From Terriglobia bacterium (GTDB taxonomy: Bacteria; Acidobacteriota; Terriglobia; Bryobacterales; Bryobacteraceae): a DNA stretch of 64,000 bases. This document shows positions 8,472 to 17,252 of the stretch, piece after piece. Where the stretch lies: positions 124,001 through 188,000 of the forward strand of contig JAIQFN010000001.1 in assembly GCA_020073265.1 (NCBI GenBank), written 5' to 3'. A program made the position numbers and the translations under genes. Under the pieces are notes generated by a model that worked only from the letters and a program-made list of their open reading frames with translations, was not told the origin of the DNA and made no database searches. Numbering within the stretch: position 1 is the stretch's first letter; every line of letters starts with the position of its first letter.

Positions 8472-9329
8472 ATGAAGACTGAGCTGCCCGAGATGGACTT
8501 TCAGCGGTTCTGGCGCCGCTTGCAGCAACTGGGACTGAACGCTTACGAAGCTCGCTCCTACCTGGTGCTGATCGGACATCCGCGCTTCAAAGCGCTGGAG
8601 CTGGCCGCGCGGGCGCATGTGCCCCGGCAGAAGATTTACGAAGTGCTCGACAGCCTGGTGGAGAAGGGTTTCGCACAAGTGGTGCAGGAGAAGACCAAGC
8701 TGTTCTCGGCCGTGGCGCCCAGCCTGGCCGTGCCCAGCTACCTGGTGCGGCGCTCGCAAATGCTGGAGCGCGAGCTGAGCGATCAAAGCCGCATGGCCGA
8801 CACGCTGGTGAACGACCTGGCGGAAGCGTATTCGGAGGGCCGCGGTGAGCGTGGCACGCTGGATTATCTGCGCATCGTCAGCGATCCGGAACAGACCGCC
8901 ATCCAGTATCGCCGGATGCTGTCGGAAGTCCGCCACGAGTACCTGGAGTTTTCCCGTCCGCCTTACGCGGTGGATCCCCTGGACGAGCAACTGGTGAAAA
9001 AGGCGCGCCTGCGCGGCGTCACCTGCCGGCTGCTGATCGAGTCGGGCACGCTGGATGCGGCGCATCGGCAGCGCCTGGACGAATACGCGAGCGCGGGGGT
9101 GGAAATCGGGCAGATCGATTCGCTTCCCATGAAGCTGGCCGTGTTCGACGGCAAGCGCGGGCTGCTGGCGCTGCTGGACCCTGTGATCACGCGGCCGACC
9201 TGGACCGCGGTGGTGTTTGAACACGAGGGCATGGGCGAGGCGATGAAGGGCCTGTTCGAAAACTACTGGCGTAATCGGGCAAACGAGCAGTTATCCGTGG
9301 CGGGGAAATCGCGCGACAGTGCCGGCTGA
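8472..9329 (+). CDS. TrmB-family transcriptional regulator
   Basis: 285 residues. The N-terminal ~70 form a winged helix: LQQLGLNAYEARSYLVLIGH, then LAARAHVPRQKIYEVLDSLVEKGF, which is the TrmB pattern of DNA-recognition helix and wing. A helical linker (residues ~90-125) precedes a C-terminal ligand-binding half with phospholipase-D-like layout, including LVKKARLRGVTCRLLIES. The ATG is at 8472 with a weak GATGGA upstream. It is divergent from the AAA-VWA operon and shares its intergenic region, so regulation of that operon and of itself is a reasonable guess. The last three codons and stop lie inside a dispersed hairpin repeat (9321-9364). Confidence 0.8.
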   Translation: MKTELPEMDFQRFWRRLQQLGLNAYEARSYLVLIGHPRFKALELAARAHVPRQKIYEVLDSLVEKGFAQVVQEKTKLFSAVAPSLAVPSYLVRRSQMLERELSDQSRMADTLVNDLAEAYSEGRGERGTLDYLRIVSDPEQTAIQYRRMLSEVRHEYLEFSRPPYAVDPLDEQLVKKARLRGVTCRLLIESGTLDAAHRQRLDEYASAGVEIGQIDSLPMKLAVFDGKRGLLALLDPVITRPTWTAVVFEHEGMGEAMKGLFENYWRNRANEQLSVAGKSRDSAG

Positions 9330-9364
9330 AAGCCGGCCGCAGGCAAGATTGCCTGCCCCACGCT
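9321..9364. repeat. Two-hairpin intergenic repeat, copy 1
   Basis: Two adjacent palindromes: GCCGGCTgaaAGCCGGC, then GCAGGCAAgaTTGCCTGC followed by CCCACGCT. The element fills the whole gap between the convergent TrmB-type and GT2 genes and even includes the TrmB stop codon (9327-9329). The reverse complement matches the element at 52437-52484 almost base for base, with covarying changes that keep both stems paired. It probably acts as a bidirectional terminator or belongs to a REP-like family. Confidence 0.75.
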
Positions 9365-10327
9365 CTAGGCGGGCGCCACGGGCTCGCGGCGGCAGCGGAT
9401 CTCACGCACCGCGTAAATGCGGCGGCCTTGGCTTTCGAAATAAGTCCGCATCAGAACTTCGCCCAGCAGTCCCGTGCTGAACATCATCAAGCCGGCCAGC
9501 AGCAAGAGGCCGCCCGCGACCATCAGCGGACCATGCTCGGACACCAGCGTGTGCCCCGCCAGCTTGTAGACCGCCAGCGACCCCAGAATCCCGCCGCCCA
9601 GAATCAATCCCACCAGGCCGATGCGGCCGAAGAAATGCATCGGACGGGTGAAATATTTCAGCAGGAACTTGATGGTGAGGATGTCGAACATCACGTTGAA
9701 GGTGCGGCCCAGCCCGTAGTGCGAATCGCCCGCCACGCGCGGCGTGTTGCGAATGGGCACCTCCGCGATGCGCGCCCCATAGAAACTGGCCAGCGCCGGA
9801 ATGAACCGATGCAGCTCGCCATACAGGTTGATCTCTTTGAGCACTTCGGCGCGATAGGCTTTGAACGTGGTGCCGAAGTCGCGCAGCTCGATTCCGGACG
9901 CCTTGGCCATCAGCCAATTGGCGATGCGCGATGGCAGCCGGCGGGTGACGGCGTTGTCCACCCGATCCTTGCGCCAGCCGCTGGCGATATCGTAACCTTC
10001 TTCGATTTTCGCGAGCAGCGCGGGGATGTCCTCAGGGGCGTGCTGCAGGTCGCCATCCAGCGAGACGATGACGTTGCCCTGGGCCTCGTCGAAGCCGGCC
10101 GAAAGCGCGGCGGTCTGGCCGAAGTTGCGGCGCAGGCGAACCACTTTCAGATGCGTGTCGGTTTCCACCAGGTTAGCCAGCAGATCGAAGCTGCGATCGG
10201 TGGAAGCATCGTCCACCACGATGATCTCGTAGGGCTTTTGCATGGACTCGAGCACCGACGTGAGCCGGTCATACAGCGGAAGAATGGAAGGCTCTTCGTT
10301 GTGGATCGGGATAACGACCGATAACAT
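9365..10327 (-). CDS. Membrane-anchored GT2, polyprenyl-phosphate glycosyltransferase (DPM1/ArnC-like)
   Basis: 320 residues. The catalytic domain has MLSVVIPIHNEEPSI, IIVVDDASTDRS, NFGQTAALSAGFD and SLDGDLQHAPED, the last with the DxD-type metal ligands of the dolichyl-phosphate mannosyltransferase/ArnC branch. Two C-terminal transmembrane helices (about residues 235-255 and 268-290) anchor it. The likely reaction is transfer of a sugar from a nucleotide donor to undecaprenyl phosphate on the inner face of the membrane. Such lipid-linked sugars feed GT39/ArnT-type transferases, and one candidate lies close by at 10967. It starts with an ATG and is divergent from the DUF2752 gene. Confidence 0.88.
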   Translation of the reverse strand: MLSVVIPIHNEEPSILPLYDRLTSVLESMQKPYEIIVVDDASTDRSFDLLANLVETDTHLKVVRLRRNFGQTAALSAGFDEAQGNVIVSLDGDLQHAPEDIPALLAKIEEGYDIASGWRKDRVDNAVTRRLPSRIANWLMAKASGIELRDFGTTFKAYRAEVLKEINLYGELHRFIPALASFYGARIAEVPIRNTPRVAGDSHYGLGRTFNVMFDILTIKFLLKYFTRPMHFFGRIGLVGLILGGGILGSLAVYKLAGHTLVSEHGPLMVAGGLLLLAGLMMFSTGLLGEVLMRTYFESQGRRIYAVREIRCRREPVAPA

Positions 10328-10357
10328 GGCTCGAACCTAAGCTACCAGTTTAACGTA

Positions 10358-10363
10358 TAGAAT
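10358..10363 (+). promoter_or_regulatory. -10 box for DUF2752 operon, six bases before a GTG
   Basis: TAGAAT sits inside TATAGAATTATCGAGTG. A transcription start seven bases after the box would fall on the GTG at 10370, giving an mRNA without leader. There is no Shine-Dalgarno sequence between the box and the start. Confidence 0.45.
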
Positions 10364-10369
10364 TATCGA

Positions 10370-10702
10370 GTGCGACTCATGACGCGGGACTTCAAACATT
10401 CGCTGCGGATCGTGTGGCTGGTGGTAAGCCTGGGCATCCTGGCCATGCTCGCGGCGCCGTTTGCTCTCGGCAGCGAGCGGCTGGCGCACTTGTTCCCGGT
10501 GTGCGAATGGAAGGCCAAGTATGGCCGCGAGTGCGCCTTCTGCGGCATGACCACCAGCTTCATCGATATTTCCGAAGGCCGCCTGGGCGACGCCAGGCGC
10601 GCCAACCACGGCGGCATTCCTTTGTACCTGGCCTTCGTGTCGAACGAGCTTTGCGTCTTGGGCTTGGCGCGGCGGAAAGGAGTGATGTCATGCAGGCACT
10701 GA
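10370..10702 (+). CDS. DUF2752 membrane protein
   Basis: 110 residues. One transmembrane segment near the N-terminus (about residues 13-33) is followed by the DUF2752 motif CEWKAKYGRECAFCGMTTSF; the usual CPxCGxT appears as CAFCGMT, and a second hydrophobic segment lies around residues 85-100. The biochemical function of the family is unknown. The start could be GTG at 10370 or ATG at 10379; GTG fits the -10 spacing. It overlaps the next small gene by 13 bp, so the two are probably coupled. Confidence 0.72.
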   Translation: MRLMTRDFKHSLRIVWLVVSLGILAMLAAPFALGSERLAHLFPVCEWKAKYGRECAFCGMTTSFIDISEGRLGDARRANHGGIPLYLAFVSNELCVLGLARRKGVMSCRH

Positions 10703-10935
10703 GCCTTGCCTGGGGCATCCTGGCTCTGGGTGGAATGACGGTCGGTTTCATTCCGTGTTTCGGTTGGATGAACTGGTTCAATATTCCTTTTGCGTTCGCC
10801 GGATTGATCTTCAGCGTGGTCGCGCACGCCGTCACCAGGGGGCCGCGGCAGAATTCCCTGGTGGCGATGATTCTCTGCGTGCTCGCGATCCTGATCGGGT
10901 CCAAGCGTTTGGTCGCCGGCTTTGGGATTTTCTAG
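10690..10935 (+). CDS. Small two-helix membrane protein
   Basis: 81 residues from the ATG at 10690, which lies inside the end of the DUF2752 gene. Hydrophobic stretches of ~20 residues at 5-25 and 30-50, with a third near 60-78, indicate an integral membrane protein. The layout (glycine-rich helices, IPFAFAGLIFSVVA) resembles DUF4190-type mini membrane proteins, but I cannot assign a family. It probably works with its overlapping DUF2752 partner. Confidence 0.6.
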   Translation: MQALSLAWGILALGGMTVGFIPCFGWMNWFNIPFAFAGLIFSVVAHAVTRGPRQNSLVAMILCVLAILIGSKRLVAGFGIF

Positions 10936-10966
10936 CGCGTCAATTTCCCGCTGCTAGAATTGAGGC

Positions 10967-13018
10967 TTGCCCGGACGCGTTGCATCCTCGCTGTGGCTCA
11001 CCTGGATCGTGGCCCTGGCCCTTCTCACGGCCGGCGTGTTCCGCTGGCATCTCGACTATTTCAGCAGCCCGGGGCCGCAGTTTTACCGGCTGGCGCTGAT
11101 ATTGGTCCCCGGCCTGGCGCTCGCTGCGTGGATCTACTCGGGCATCCGCGGCAAGGCGCTCTGGCGATGGGAGCCTGCGCTGCTCGCGATTCTGATCGCA
11201 GCCGCGGCCTTGCGCTATGAGCCGAGGGCCTGCCTGGTCGCGGCCGCTGTGTTCCTGAGTTGCTGTGCGACCGGTAATTTCGCGCTCCGCAGGTTGAGGC
11301 TGAAACTCGAGAACCCGATCGACCGGATCACGCTCGGCTTCGGCGCCGGCGCGGGCATTCTGATCACGGTTCTTTTCCTGGCGGGACTGCTGCGGCTCTT
11401 TTATTCCGCAACCTTTCTCGTCATTCTGCTTTTGCCGCTGATCCTTTTCTGGAGGGAAACCCGCGCGACCCTGATCGATCTGGGAACGCTTCCAGCGCGC
11501 TGGCGGGCTTCGGACGCGCTACGGCATCCACTGACTGGTGTCGCCGTGTTGTTCGGGTTGGTCGCAGCCACCTGCTCCCTGATGATCGTGCTGGCCCCCA
11601 GCGTCGCCTTCGATTCGGTCGCGATTCACCTGCCATCCGTTCAGTATTACGCCGGCCAGCACGCCCTGCGGCCCGTCCCCGGCCTGGCTTACTCGTATTA
11701 TCCGCAGGGGTTCGAGATGCTCTGGACGCTGGCGTATGCTCTGGCCGGACAGCCGGGAGCCCAGATGATTTCGGCACTGTTCTTCCCGCTGTTCCTTTTG
11801 ATTCTGGTCCGCCTGGGGCGCGAATGCGGGCTGGATCAGGGCGCGGCGGTGCTGGCAGCGGTTGGCGCGGCGACGCTTCCGTTCCTGCACTGGTCGGGCA
11901 GCGTCATGAAGAATGACCTGGCGCTGGCGTTCTTCGAATTGCTGGGGATCTATGCGTTCCTGCTGTGGCGCAGGCACGGCGACTTCCGATGGATCGCAGC
12001 CGGCGCGTTCTTTCTGGCACAGGCCATCGGAGTGAAGTACGTCGCTCTGTTTGGCGCGCTTCCGCTCATCGTGCTGTTTGGCTACGCTGTGTGGCGGCAG
12101 ACCAGCCGGTGGAAGGCCGCCCTGACAATCGCGGCGGTGCTGGCCGTGTTCGGCGCTGGCTGGGCCGTGCGGGCGTATCTGCTCACCGGCAACCCCATCG
12201 CGCCGTCGCGTCTCAGCGTGACCGTGCCCGGATCGCTCCAGCGCCGTCCGCTTTCGACGGCCGAGCGGGCGCTGCGGTACATCGAGACTCCCTGGAGATT
12301 GACCTTTCACGGACAGGATTCCTTCGAGTCTCCGCTCGAGAGTCCGGCTGGAATCCTGCTGTTTGCGTTCGCGCCGCTCGCGATACTGGGAGGCCGGCTG
12401 CGGCCTCGAACCAGCGCGCAATGGGCTTGCGTGATCTTCACCGTCGTTTACCTCGCGTACTGGGCTCTGATTCTCACCAAGGTGCGCTACGCGATCGCAC
12501 CCTTCGCCTTGCTGGCGGCCCTGATGGCGGCCTGGATGAAGAGCTTTTACGATTCCCAGAGCGGCCGCTTCGGAAAACTGGTGAAGATGTCGGTGATCGG
12601 CGTCGCGACCTACGGTTTTCTGATCGGTACGATGGGCTTCATGATTGTCGGCGTCAACGGCCCGCAGTTCGCTTATTTCGCCGGACGTCTGGACCAGCCC
12701 GGATATTTGCGCGCGGCGATGCAGGCTTACGGAGCGGTGGAGTTTATCACGAAGACGGGAACCAAAGCGGGCATCTATGCGGTGGACAACGAGGCGCGCG
12801 GCTACGCTCCCAATCCGTTCGCCTTTCAGGCGCTGTGGTGCTCCGGCGGAACCCCGTGTTCGGCCAACCGGGTGGTCGCCGGAGCGAGAAAAAGCGGCGC
12901 GGAGTATCTGATCTTTCCGGAAAGCCGGCCCGTGCCGGAGGAGGCGCTGGAGCGGCTCGGGCGGCCGGCGCGCGTCTATCGCGACCAATATTTCAGCGTG
13001 TATCATCTGTCAAGATGA
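10967..13018 (+). CDS. Large polytopic membrane protein, GT39/ArnT-like glycosyltransferase candidate
   Basis: 683 residues with about 12-14 hydrophobic helices and a soluble C-terminal region from roughly residue 590. The first large extracytoplasmic loop has APSVAFDSVAIHLPSVQYYAG, with acidic/histidine residues placed as in GT-C transferases of the GT39/ArnT/PMT superfamily, followed by YSYYPQGFEMLWTLAYALAG. These enzymes transfer sugars from polyprenyl-phosphate donors on the periplasmic side. The C-terminal domain may bind acceptor. The start is TTG at 10967, six bases after a TAGAAT box and preceded by GAGG. GT-C membership is inferred from topology and loop composition. Confidence 0.65.
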   Translation: MPGRVASSLWLTWIVALALLTAGVFRWHLDYFSSPGPQFYRLALILVPGLALAAWIYSGIRGKALWRWEPALLAILIAAAALRYEPRACLVAAAVFLSCCATGNFALRRLRLKLENPIDRITLGFGAGAGILITVLFLAGLLRLFYSATFLVILLLPLILFWRETRATLIDLGTLPARWRASDALRHPLTGVAVLFGLVAATCSLMIVLAPSVAFDSVAIHLPSVQYYAGQHALRPVPGLAYSYYPQGFEMLWTLAYALAGQPGAQMISALFFPLFLLILVRLGRECGLDQGAAVLAAVGAATLPFLHWSGSVMKNDLALAFFELLGIYAFLLWRRHGDFRWIAAGAFFLAQAIGVKYVALFGALPLIVLFGYAVWRQTSRWKAALTIAAVLAVFGAGWAVRAYLLTGNPIAPSRLSVTVPGSLQRRPLSTAERALRYIETPWRLTFHGQDSFESPLESPAGILLFAFAPLAILGGRLRPRTSAQWACVIFTVVYLAYWALILTKVRYAIAPFALLAALMAAWMKSFYDSQSGRFGKLVKMSVIGVATYGFLIGTMGFMIVGVNGPQFAYFAGRLDQPGYLRAAMQAYGAVEFITKTGTKAGIYAVDNEARGYAPNPFAFQALWCSGGTPCSANRVVAGARKSGAEYLIFPESRPVPEEALERLGRPARVYRDQYFSVYHLSR

Positions 13019-13051
13019 ATGGGATGTCAAGATGAATCGGAGGATCGCGAA

Positions 13052-13130
13052 GTGAAACGAGTAACTGGCATCGGCGGCGTTTTTCAAGGCCTCGCTCGTA
13101 CCACTCGCCGAGTTTCTCCGATCCTCGGGA
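13052..13130 (+). pseudogene. Scrambled 5' fossil of a VOC (glyoxalase-fold) gene
   Basis: A good Shine-Dalgarno GGAGG (13039-13043) precedes GTG at 13052, and translation gives VKRVTGIGGVF, the usual opening of many VOC/glyoxalase proteins. One base shift continues as KAS. The expected next segment, of the form DPxxLxEWY, is not on this strand. The reverse strand of the following ~35 bases reads EKLGEWYERGLE. This suggests a small in-place inversion of the second coding block, after which the gene is lost. A 13-bp direct repeat (TGTCAAGATGAAT at 13008-13020 and 13025-13037) lies just upstream. Interpretation is inference from two short matches. Confidence 0.4.
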
Positions 13131-13156
13131 GCAGAGCGGCTTCGTCCAACGCTTGC

Positions 13157-13162
13157 TATACT
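13157..13162 (+). promoter_or_regulatory. -10 box for the NIPSNAP gene
   Basis: TATACT lies 23 bases before the ATG at 13186, with GGAGGG (13175-13180) between them as ribosome binding site. This is an ordinary leadered promoter, in contrast to several neighbours. No clear -35 hexamer is visible. Confidence 0.4.
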
Positions 13163-13185
13163 CTTCAAGACCCTGGAGGGACTGC

Positions 13186-13614
13186 ATGTCAAGAAAACAC
13201 TCTGTGAGCCTGCTCGGAATCCTGGCCGCCGGCGCCATCGGCTACTGGCTGGGCAAAACCACCACCGCTCACGCCGCCACCGGCCGAGTCTTCGAGATCC
13301 GCACCTACACCGCCGAACCTGGCAAGCTGGACGCGCTGCACGCGCGCTTCCGCGACCACACGCTGGCCATCTTCAAGAAGCACAACATGACCAGTGTCGG
13401 TTATTTCGCTCCGACGGACGAGCCGCTTTCCAAGAACACGCTGACGTACATCCTTGCTTTTCCCAGCCGCGACGCCGCCAAGAAATCATGGGACGAATTC
13501 CGCGCCGATCCGGAATGGCAAAAGGTTCAGAAGGACTCGGAAGTCAACGGAAAGCTGGTGACCAAGGTTGACTCGGTTTTCGCGGAAGCCACCGACTATT
13601 CGCCGCTGAAGTAA
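13186..13614 (+). CDS. Membrane-anchored or secreted NIPSNAP-family protein
   Basis: 142 residues from the ATG at 13186, chosen because GGAGGG ends five bases upstream. The N-terminus (MSRKHSVSLLGILAAGAIGYWLGKTT) is a signal peptide or anchor. The body carries the NIPSNAP pattern FEIRTYTAEPGKLDALHARFRD, then a glycine/tyrosine strand GYFAP and FPSRDAAKKSWDEFRADPEW, the ferredoxin-like (dimeric alpha-beta barrel) fold. The molecular function of bacterial NIPSNAPs is not settled. Downstream is an M20 peptidase with its own start; an operon is possible but the 73-bp gap leaves it open. Confidence 0.82.
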   Translation: MSRKHSVSLLGILAAGAIGYWLGKTTTAHAATGRVFEIRTYTAEPGKLDALHARFRDHTLAIFKKHNMTSVGYFAPTDEPLSKNTLTYILAFPSRDAAKKSWDEFRADPEWQKVQKDSEVNGKLVTKVDSVFAEATDYSPLK

Positions 13615-13687
13615 CCTTACAGGCATCGCGCGGGCAGAGCGGGCGCACTCTGCCGCTCTGCGATAATGGTGGTGACCCGCGGCCACC

Positions 13688-15061
13688 ATGTCTCGCGCTA
13701 CCGACACGTTTGTAGAGCAGAACCAAACCCGCCTGCTCGAAGAGCTCCAGGATTTTCTACGCATCCCCAGCATCAGCACCCTGCCCGAGCATAAGCCCGA
13801 CGTCGAACGCGCCGCGCGCTTTGTCGCCGACAGCCTCTCGCGCGCCGGCCTGGAACACGTCGAGATCATCCCCACGGCGGGCAATCCATTGGTCTACGGC
13901 GACTGGCTGCACGCACCGGGCAAGCCCACCGTCCTGTGCTACGGCCATTACGACGTGCAGCCGCCCGATCCATTGGAACTGTGGCGGAATCCGCCCTTCG
14001 AACCCACCGTCCGGGACGGAAACATCTACGCGCGCGGATCGGCCGACGACAAGGGGCAGATGTACATGCACGTCAAGGCAGTCGAAGCGCTGCGAGCCGT
14101 CAACGGGACGCTTCCGGTGAATCTGAAATTTCTGATCGAGGGCGAAGAGGAGGTGGGTGGCGCTTCCATCAGCAAGTACGTGGCCGGGAATCGGGCCAAG
14201 CTGAAAGCCGACGTCGCCCTGGTTTCCGATACCCCGCTCTACGCCGAGGGACTGCCGACGTTGTGCATCGGGCTGCGCGGCCTGATCTATATGGAACTGG
14301 AAGCCACCGGCCCCTCGCGCGATCTGCATTCCGGTTTGTACGGCGGCGCGTCACCGAATCCGGTCTTCGGTCTCATCGAGCTGCTGGCCAAATGCAAGGA
14401 CTCGAGCGGCCGCATTCTGGTTCCGGGCATCTACGACGACGTCGCGCCGCCGGCTCCAGCGGAGAAAGAAAGCTGGCAGCGGCTCCCATTTCGCGAAGCC
14501 GACTTCCTGGCCGATGAAGTGGGTGCAAGCGCCCTGACCGGCGAACCCGGATTCCCGGTGCTGGAACGGATCTGGGCGCGGCCAACCTTCGAAGTGCACG
14601 GCATCGCGGGCGGCTTCACCGGCGCGGGCGCCAAAACGGTGATTCCGTCCAAAGCCACGGCCAAGGTGAGTTTCCGGCTGGTGCCGAATCAAGATCCGCA
14701 GAAGATCATCCCGTTGTTCCGCGACTTCGTGACACGCCATGCTCCGGCGGGCGTGCGCATGGAGCTGCGCGTGTTGAGCGCGGCGCCCGCGGTGATGGTG
14801 AATCCCGACCATCCGGCGATCCAAACCGCGGCGCGAGCCTTCAGCGACATGCTCGGAAAACCCACCGTTTTCATCCGTAATGGAGCGTCCATCCCGGTGG
14901 TGGGCGACTTCGCCACGCACCTGGGCATCCCCTCGGTGCTAATGGGATTCGGACTTCCCGACGATGGATTGCATTCGCCCAACGAAAAATACAACCTGCA
15001 GAATTATTACCGGGGCATCATGACGATCGCTCATTTTTTCGAGGAGCTGGGCGCGCGATGA
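13688..15061 (+). CDS. M20 family metallopeptidase (dipeptidase)
   Basis: 457 residues. Di-zinc hydrolase with the M20 ligands in place: H87 and D89 in YGHYDVQP, D120 in ARGSADDKGQ, the catalytic glutamate in EGEEEVGG (around residues 151-158), D of VSDTP and a C-terminal histidine in DDGLHSPNEKY. The lid/dimerisation domain sits between about residues 190 and 350 (GLRGLIYMELEATGPSRDLH). The closest subgroup is the CNDP-like dipeptidases, which cut small peptides in the cytosol. No signal peptide is visible. It is probably a housekeeping amino-acid recycling enzyme. Confidence 0.93.
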   Translation: MSRATDTFVEQNQTRLLEELQDFLRIPSISTLPEHKPDVERAARFVADSLSRAGLEHVEIIPTAGNPLVYGDWLHAPGKPTVLCYGHYDVQPPDPLELWRNPPFEPTVRDGNIYARGSADDKGQMYMHVKAVEALRAVNGTLPVNLKFLIEGEEEVGGASISKYVAGNRAKLKADVALVSDTPLYAEGLPTLCIGLRGLIYMELEATGPSRDLHSGLYGGASPNPVFGLIELLAKCKDSSGRILVPGIYDDVAPPAPAEKESWQRLPFREADFLADEVGASALTGEPGFPVLERIWARPTFEVHGIAGGFTGAGAKTVIPSKATAKVSFRLVPNQDPQKIIPLFRDFVTRHAPAGVRMELRVLSAAPAVMVNPDHPAIQTAARAFSDMLGKPTVFIRNGASIPVVGDFATHLGIPSVLMGFGLPDDGLHSPNEKYNLQNYYRGIMTIAHFFEELGAR

Positions 15062-15099
15062 TAGCCTCGTCCCTTCCCCGCGTTCCGAGATAGGCTGTC

Positions 15100-16731
15100 G
15101 TGGCAACCAAGCCTCAGAATCCGGCTGCCGCCGAAAGCGTGGTTCGATCGGCCGGCATCGTCTCGATCGCCGTAGCCATGTCGCGCGTCACCGGGCTGGT
15201 GCGCGAAATCGTCATGGCGCGGTTGTTCGGCGCCGGCTTCGTGTACGACGCCTTCCTGCTGGGCTTCCGCATTCCCAATCTCACGCGCGACCTGTTCGCC
15301 GAAGGCGCGCTGTCGTCGGCTTTCGTTCCGATCTTTTCCCAAACGCTGGCGCAGAAGGGCCGCAAGGAAGCCGCGATCCTCTCCAACCTGGTAGCGACCG
15401 CGTTGATTCTCATGGTGGGTGCGTTCTGCGTCCTGGGCGTGATCTTCAGTCCCACGCTGGTGGACTTGCTGGCCGAAGGCTTCCGCCAGGTGCCGGGCAA
15501 GTTCGACCTGTCGGTCAAAATGACGCGGGTCATGTTCCCGTTCCTGCTTCTGGTAGCGCTGGCCGCGCAAGCCATGGGAGTGCTGAACGCTTGCAACCGG
15601 TTCGCGGTTCCGGCGCTCGCGTCCACCTTCTTCAACATCGGCTCGGTGACCTTCGGACTCATGCTGGGCTACCTGCTCGCGCCATGGCTGGGCATCGAAC
15701 CCATCACCGGAATGGCCATCGGCGTGGTTCTGGGCGGCGCGCTGCAACTGGCCTGGCAGATTCCATCGCTCCGAAACGAGGGCTTCAGCTTTCACCCCAG
15801 CTTCGACTGGAGCCATCCCGGATTGCGCAAGATCATCAGCTTGATGGGACCGGCCATCCTGGGCAACGCCGCCGTGCAGATCAACGTGATGGTGAACACC
15901 AACTTCGCCTCGCGGATTCCCGGCAACGGACCGGTGAGCTGGCTGGGGTACGCCTTCCGCTTCATGCAACTGCCGCTCGGGCTGTTCGGCGTGGCTATCG
16001 CATCGGCCACTCTGCCGTCCATTTCGCGCAGCGCCGGCGCGGGCAACTTCGAGGAATTCCGCCGCACTCTCTCCAAGTCGCTCGGCATGGTTTTTCTGCT
16101 GACCGTGCCTTCCTCGATCGGGCTGATCGTTTTGGGACAGTCCATGATCGGCGCTATCTACCAGGGCGGCAAGTTTCACGCATTCGACACCCAGCAGACC
16201 GCGCTGGCGCTGTCTTGTTACGCCGTGGGGCTGGCCGGATACTCGGCGCTGAAGGTTCTGAATCCAGCGTTCTACGCGTTGCACGACGCGCGCACGCCCA
16301 TGATCGTGAGCTTGATCTCGATCGGCGTGAATTACGCCACCGCCACCGTGCTGCTTCGAAGCACCAGCCTGGGGCACGCGGGACTGGCGCTCACCACTTC
16401 AGCCGTCGCCATCTTCGGCGCCGTGGTGCTGTTCGCGATTCTCAGGACCCGCATCGGCGGAATCTACGGACGCGACCTGGCCACCAGCATCGTAAAGATA
16501 ACAGCGGCATCGGCGGTGATGGGCGGCGCGGTTTGGTTGTTGAGCCACGGAATCCAGCATTGGTTGGGTGCCGGCCGTCTCGGGCGGCTAACGGATCTGG
16601 CGCTCTCGATTCCCTTCGGACTGGTAGTCTTCTATGGCGCCTGCCGCCTGCTGCGCATCCCCGAACTGGAGCTGGCGTCGCGATCTTTGGCCGGTCCGAT
16701 TCTATCTCGGCTGCAACGACTTACGCGCTAA
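15100..16731 (+). CDS. murJ: Lipid II flippase MurJ
   Basis: 543 residues with about 14 transmembrane helices, matching the MurJ/MviN family that moves lipid II across the cytoplasmic membrane for peptidoglycan synthesis. Recognisable parts are SRVTGLVREIVMARLFG near the N-terminus, AFLLGFRIPNLTRDLFAEGALSSAFVP, where the cavity arginines lie, and the IPGNGPVSWLGYAFRFMQLPLGLFGVA segment. The GTG start at 15100 is accepted because it gives the usual N-terminal length. Its TAA overlaps the stop of the convergent NUDIX gene by four bases. Confidence 0.95.
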   Translation: MATKPQNPAAAESVVRSAGIVSIAVAMSRVTGLVREIVMARLFGAGFVYDAFLLGFRIPNLTRDLFAEGALSSAFVPIFSQTLAQKGRKEAAILSNLVATALILMVGAFCVLGVIFSPTLVDLLAEGFRQVPGKFDLSVKMTRVMFPFLLLVALAAQAMGVLNACNRFAVPALASTFFNIGSVTFGLMLGYLLAPWLGIEPITGMAIGVVLGGALQLAWQIPSLRNEGFSFHPSFDWSHPGLRKIISLMGPAILGNAAVQINVMVNTNFASRIPGNGPVSWLGYAFRFMQLPLGLFGVAIASATLPSISRSAGAGNFEEFRRTLSKSLGMVFLLTVPSSIGLIVLGQSMIGAIYQGGKFHAFDTQQTALALSCYAVGLAGYSALKVLNPAFYALHDARTPMIVSLISIGVNYATATVLLRSTSLGHAGLALTTSAVAIFGAVVLFAILRTRIGGIYGRDLATSIVKITAASAVMGGAVWLLSHGIQHWLGAGRLGRLTDLALSIPFGLVVFYGACRLLRIPELELASRSLAGPILSRLQRLTR

Positions 16732-17252
16732 TCCTTCATCCGCCACTTCCAATTGAAATACCCGATCATCGTCTTGGCGTCGACGATCCTTCCGGAGCGG
16801 ATGCCCTGCTCGATTTCCCTCCCGGTGAACCAGCGCGTCTGGATGCGCTCGTCTTCCATGGGCGCGGCTTGGCCGGCGGCGAGATCGGTGGCAGCAAAGA
16901 TGGTCATCCGCTCGGCGACATAGCCGGGACTAGGATAAAACATCACCAGCTTCTTCCACTTCCTGGCGCGATAGCCGGTCTCTTCGGCCAGCTCTCGCTT
17001 GGCGGCCTGCAGCGGATTCTCTCCCGGGTCCAGCCGGCCGGCGGGAAGCTCCCACAGGTATTTGCGCGCGGGCAGGCGATACTGGCGCACCAGCAGGATT
17101 CGCTTGCGGTCGTCGACGGCCAGCATGACCGCCGAACCCGAGTGATGCACGATGGCCCGCCGGATTTCGAATCCGCCGGGTTCCACCGCGTGCTCTTCGG
17201 ACACGGAAAACAGACTGTTCTGGTATTTTTCGACAGAGGAAATGACCTTCAT
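16728..17252 (-). CDS. NUDIX hydrolase (ADP-ribose pyrophosphatase-like)
   Basis: 174 residues from the ATG at 17252. The complete NUDIX box runs from GRLDPGENPLQAA through KRELAEETGY, with the REx2E core that binds magnesium. The preceding LLVRQYRLPARKYLWELPAG and the downstream FYPSPGYVAERM with a proline-rich loop are typical of ADP-ribose/ADP-sugar pyrophosphatases (NudF type). The start overlaps polX by four bases, so translation is coupled to the DNA polymerase upstream. A role in clearing ADP-ribose or damaged nucleotides would fit the DNA-repair neighbour. Substrate is inferred. Confidence 0.9.
   Translation of the reverse strand: MKVISSVEKYQNSLFSVSEEHAVEPGGFEIRRAIVHHSGSAVMLAVDDRKRILLVRQYRLPARKYLWELPAGRLDPGENPLQAAKRELAEETGYRARKWKKLVMFYPSPGYVAERMTIFAATDLAAGQAAPMEDERIQTRWFTGREIEQGIRSGRIVDAKTMIGYFNWKWRMKD

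Noticed and set aside
13019-13207. Small frame covering the VOC fossil
   Set aside because: It is not continuous protein; the sense breaks after GIGGVF and only resumes in another frame or strand.
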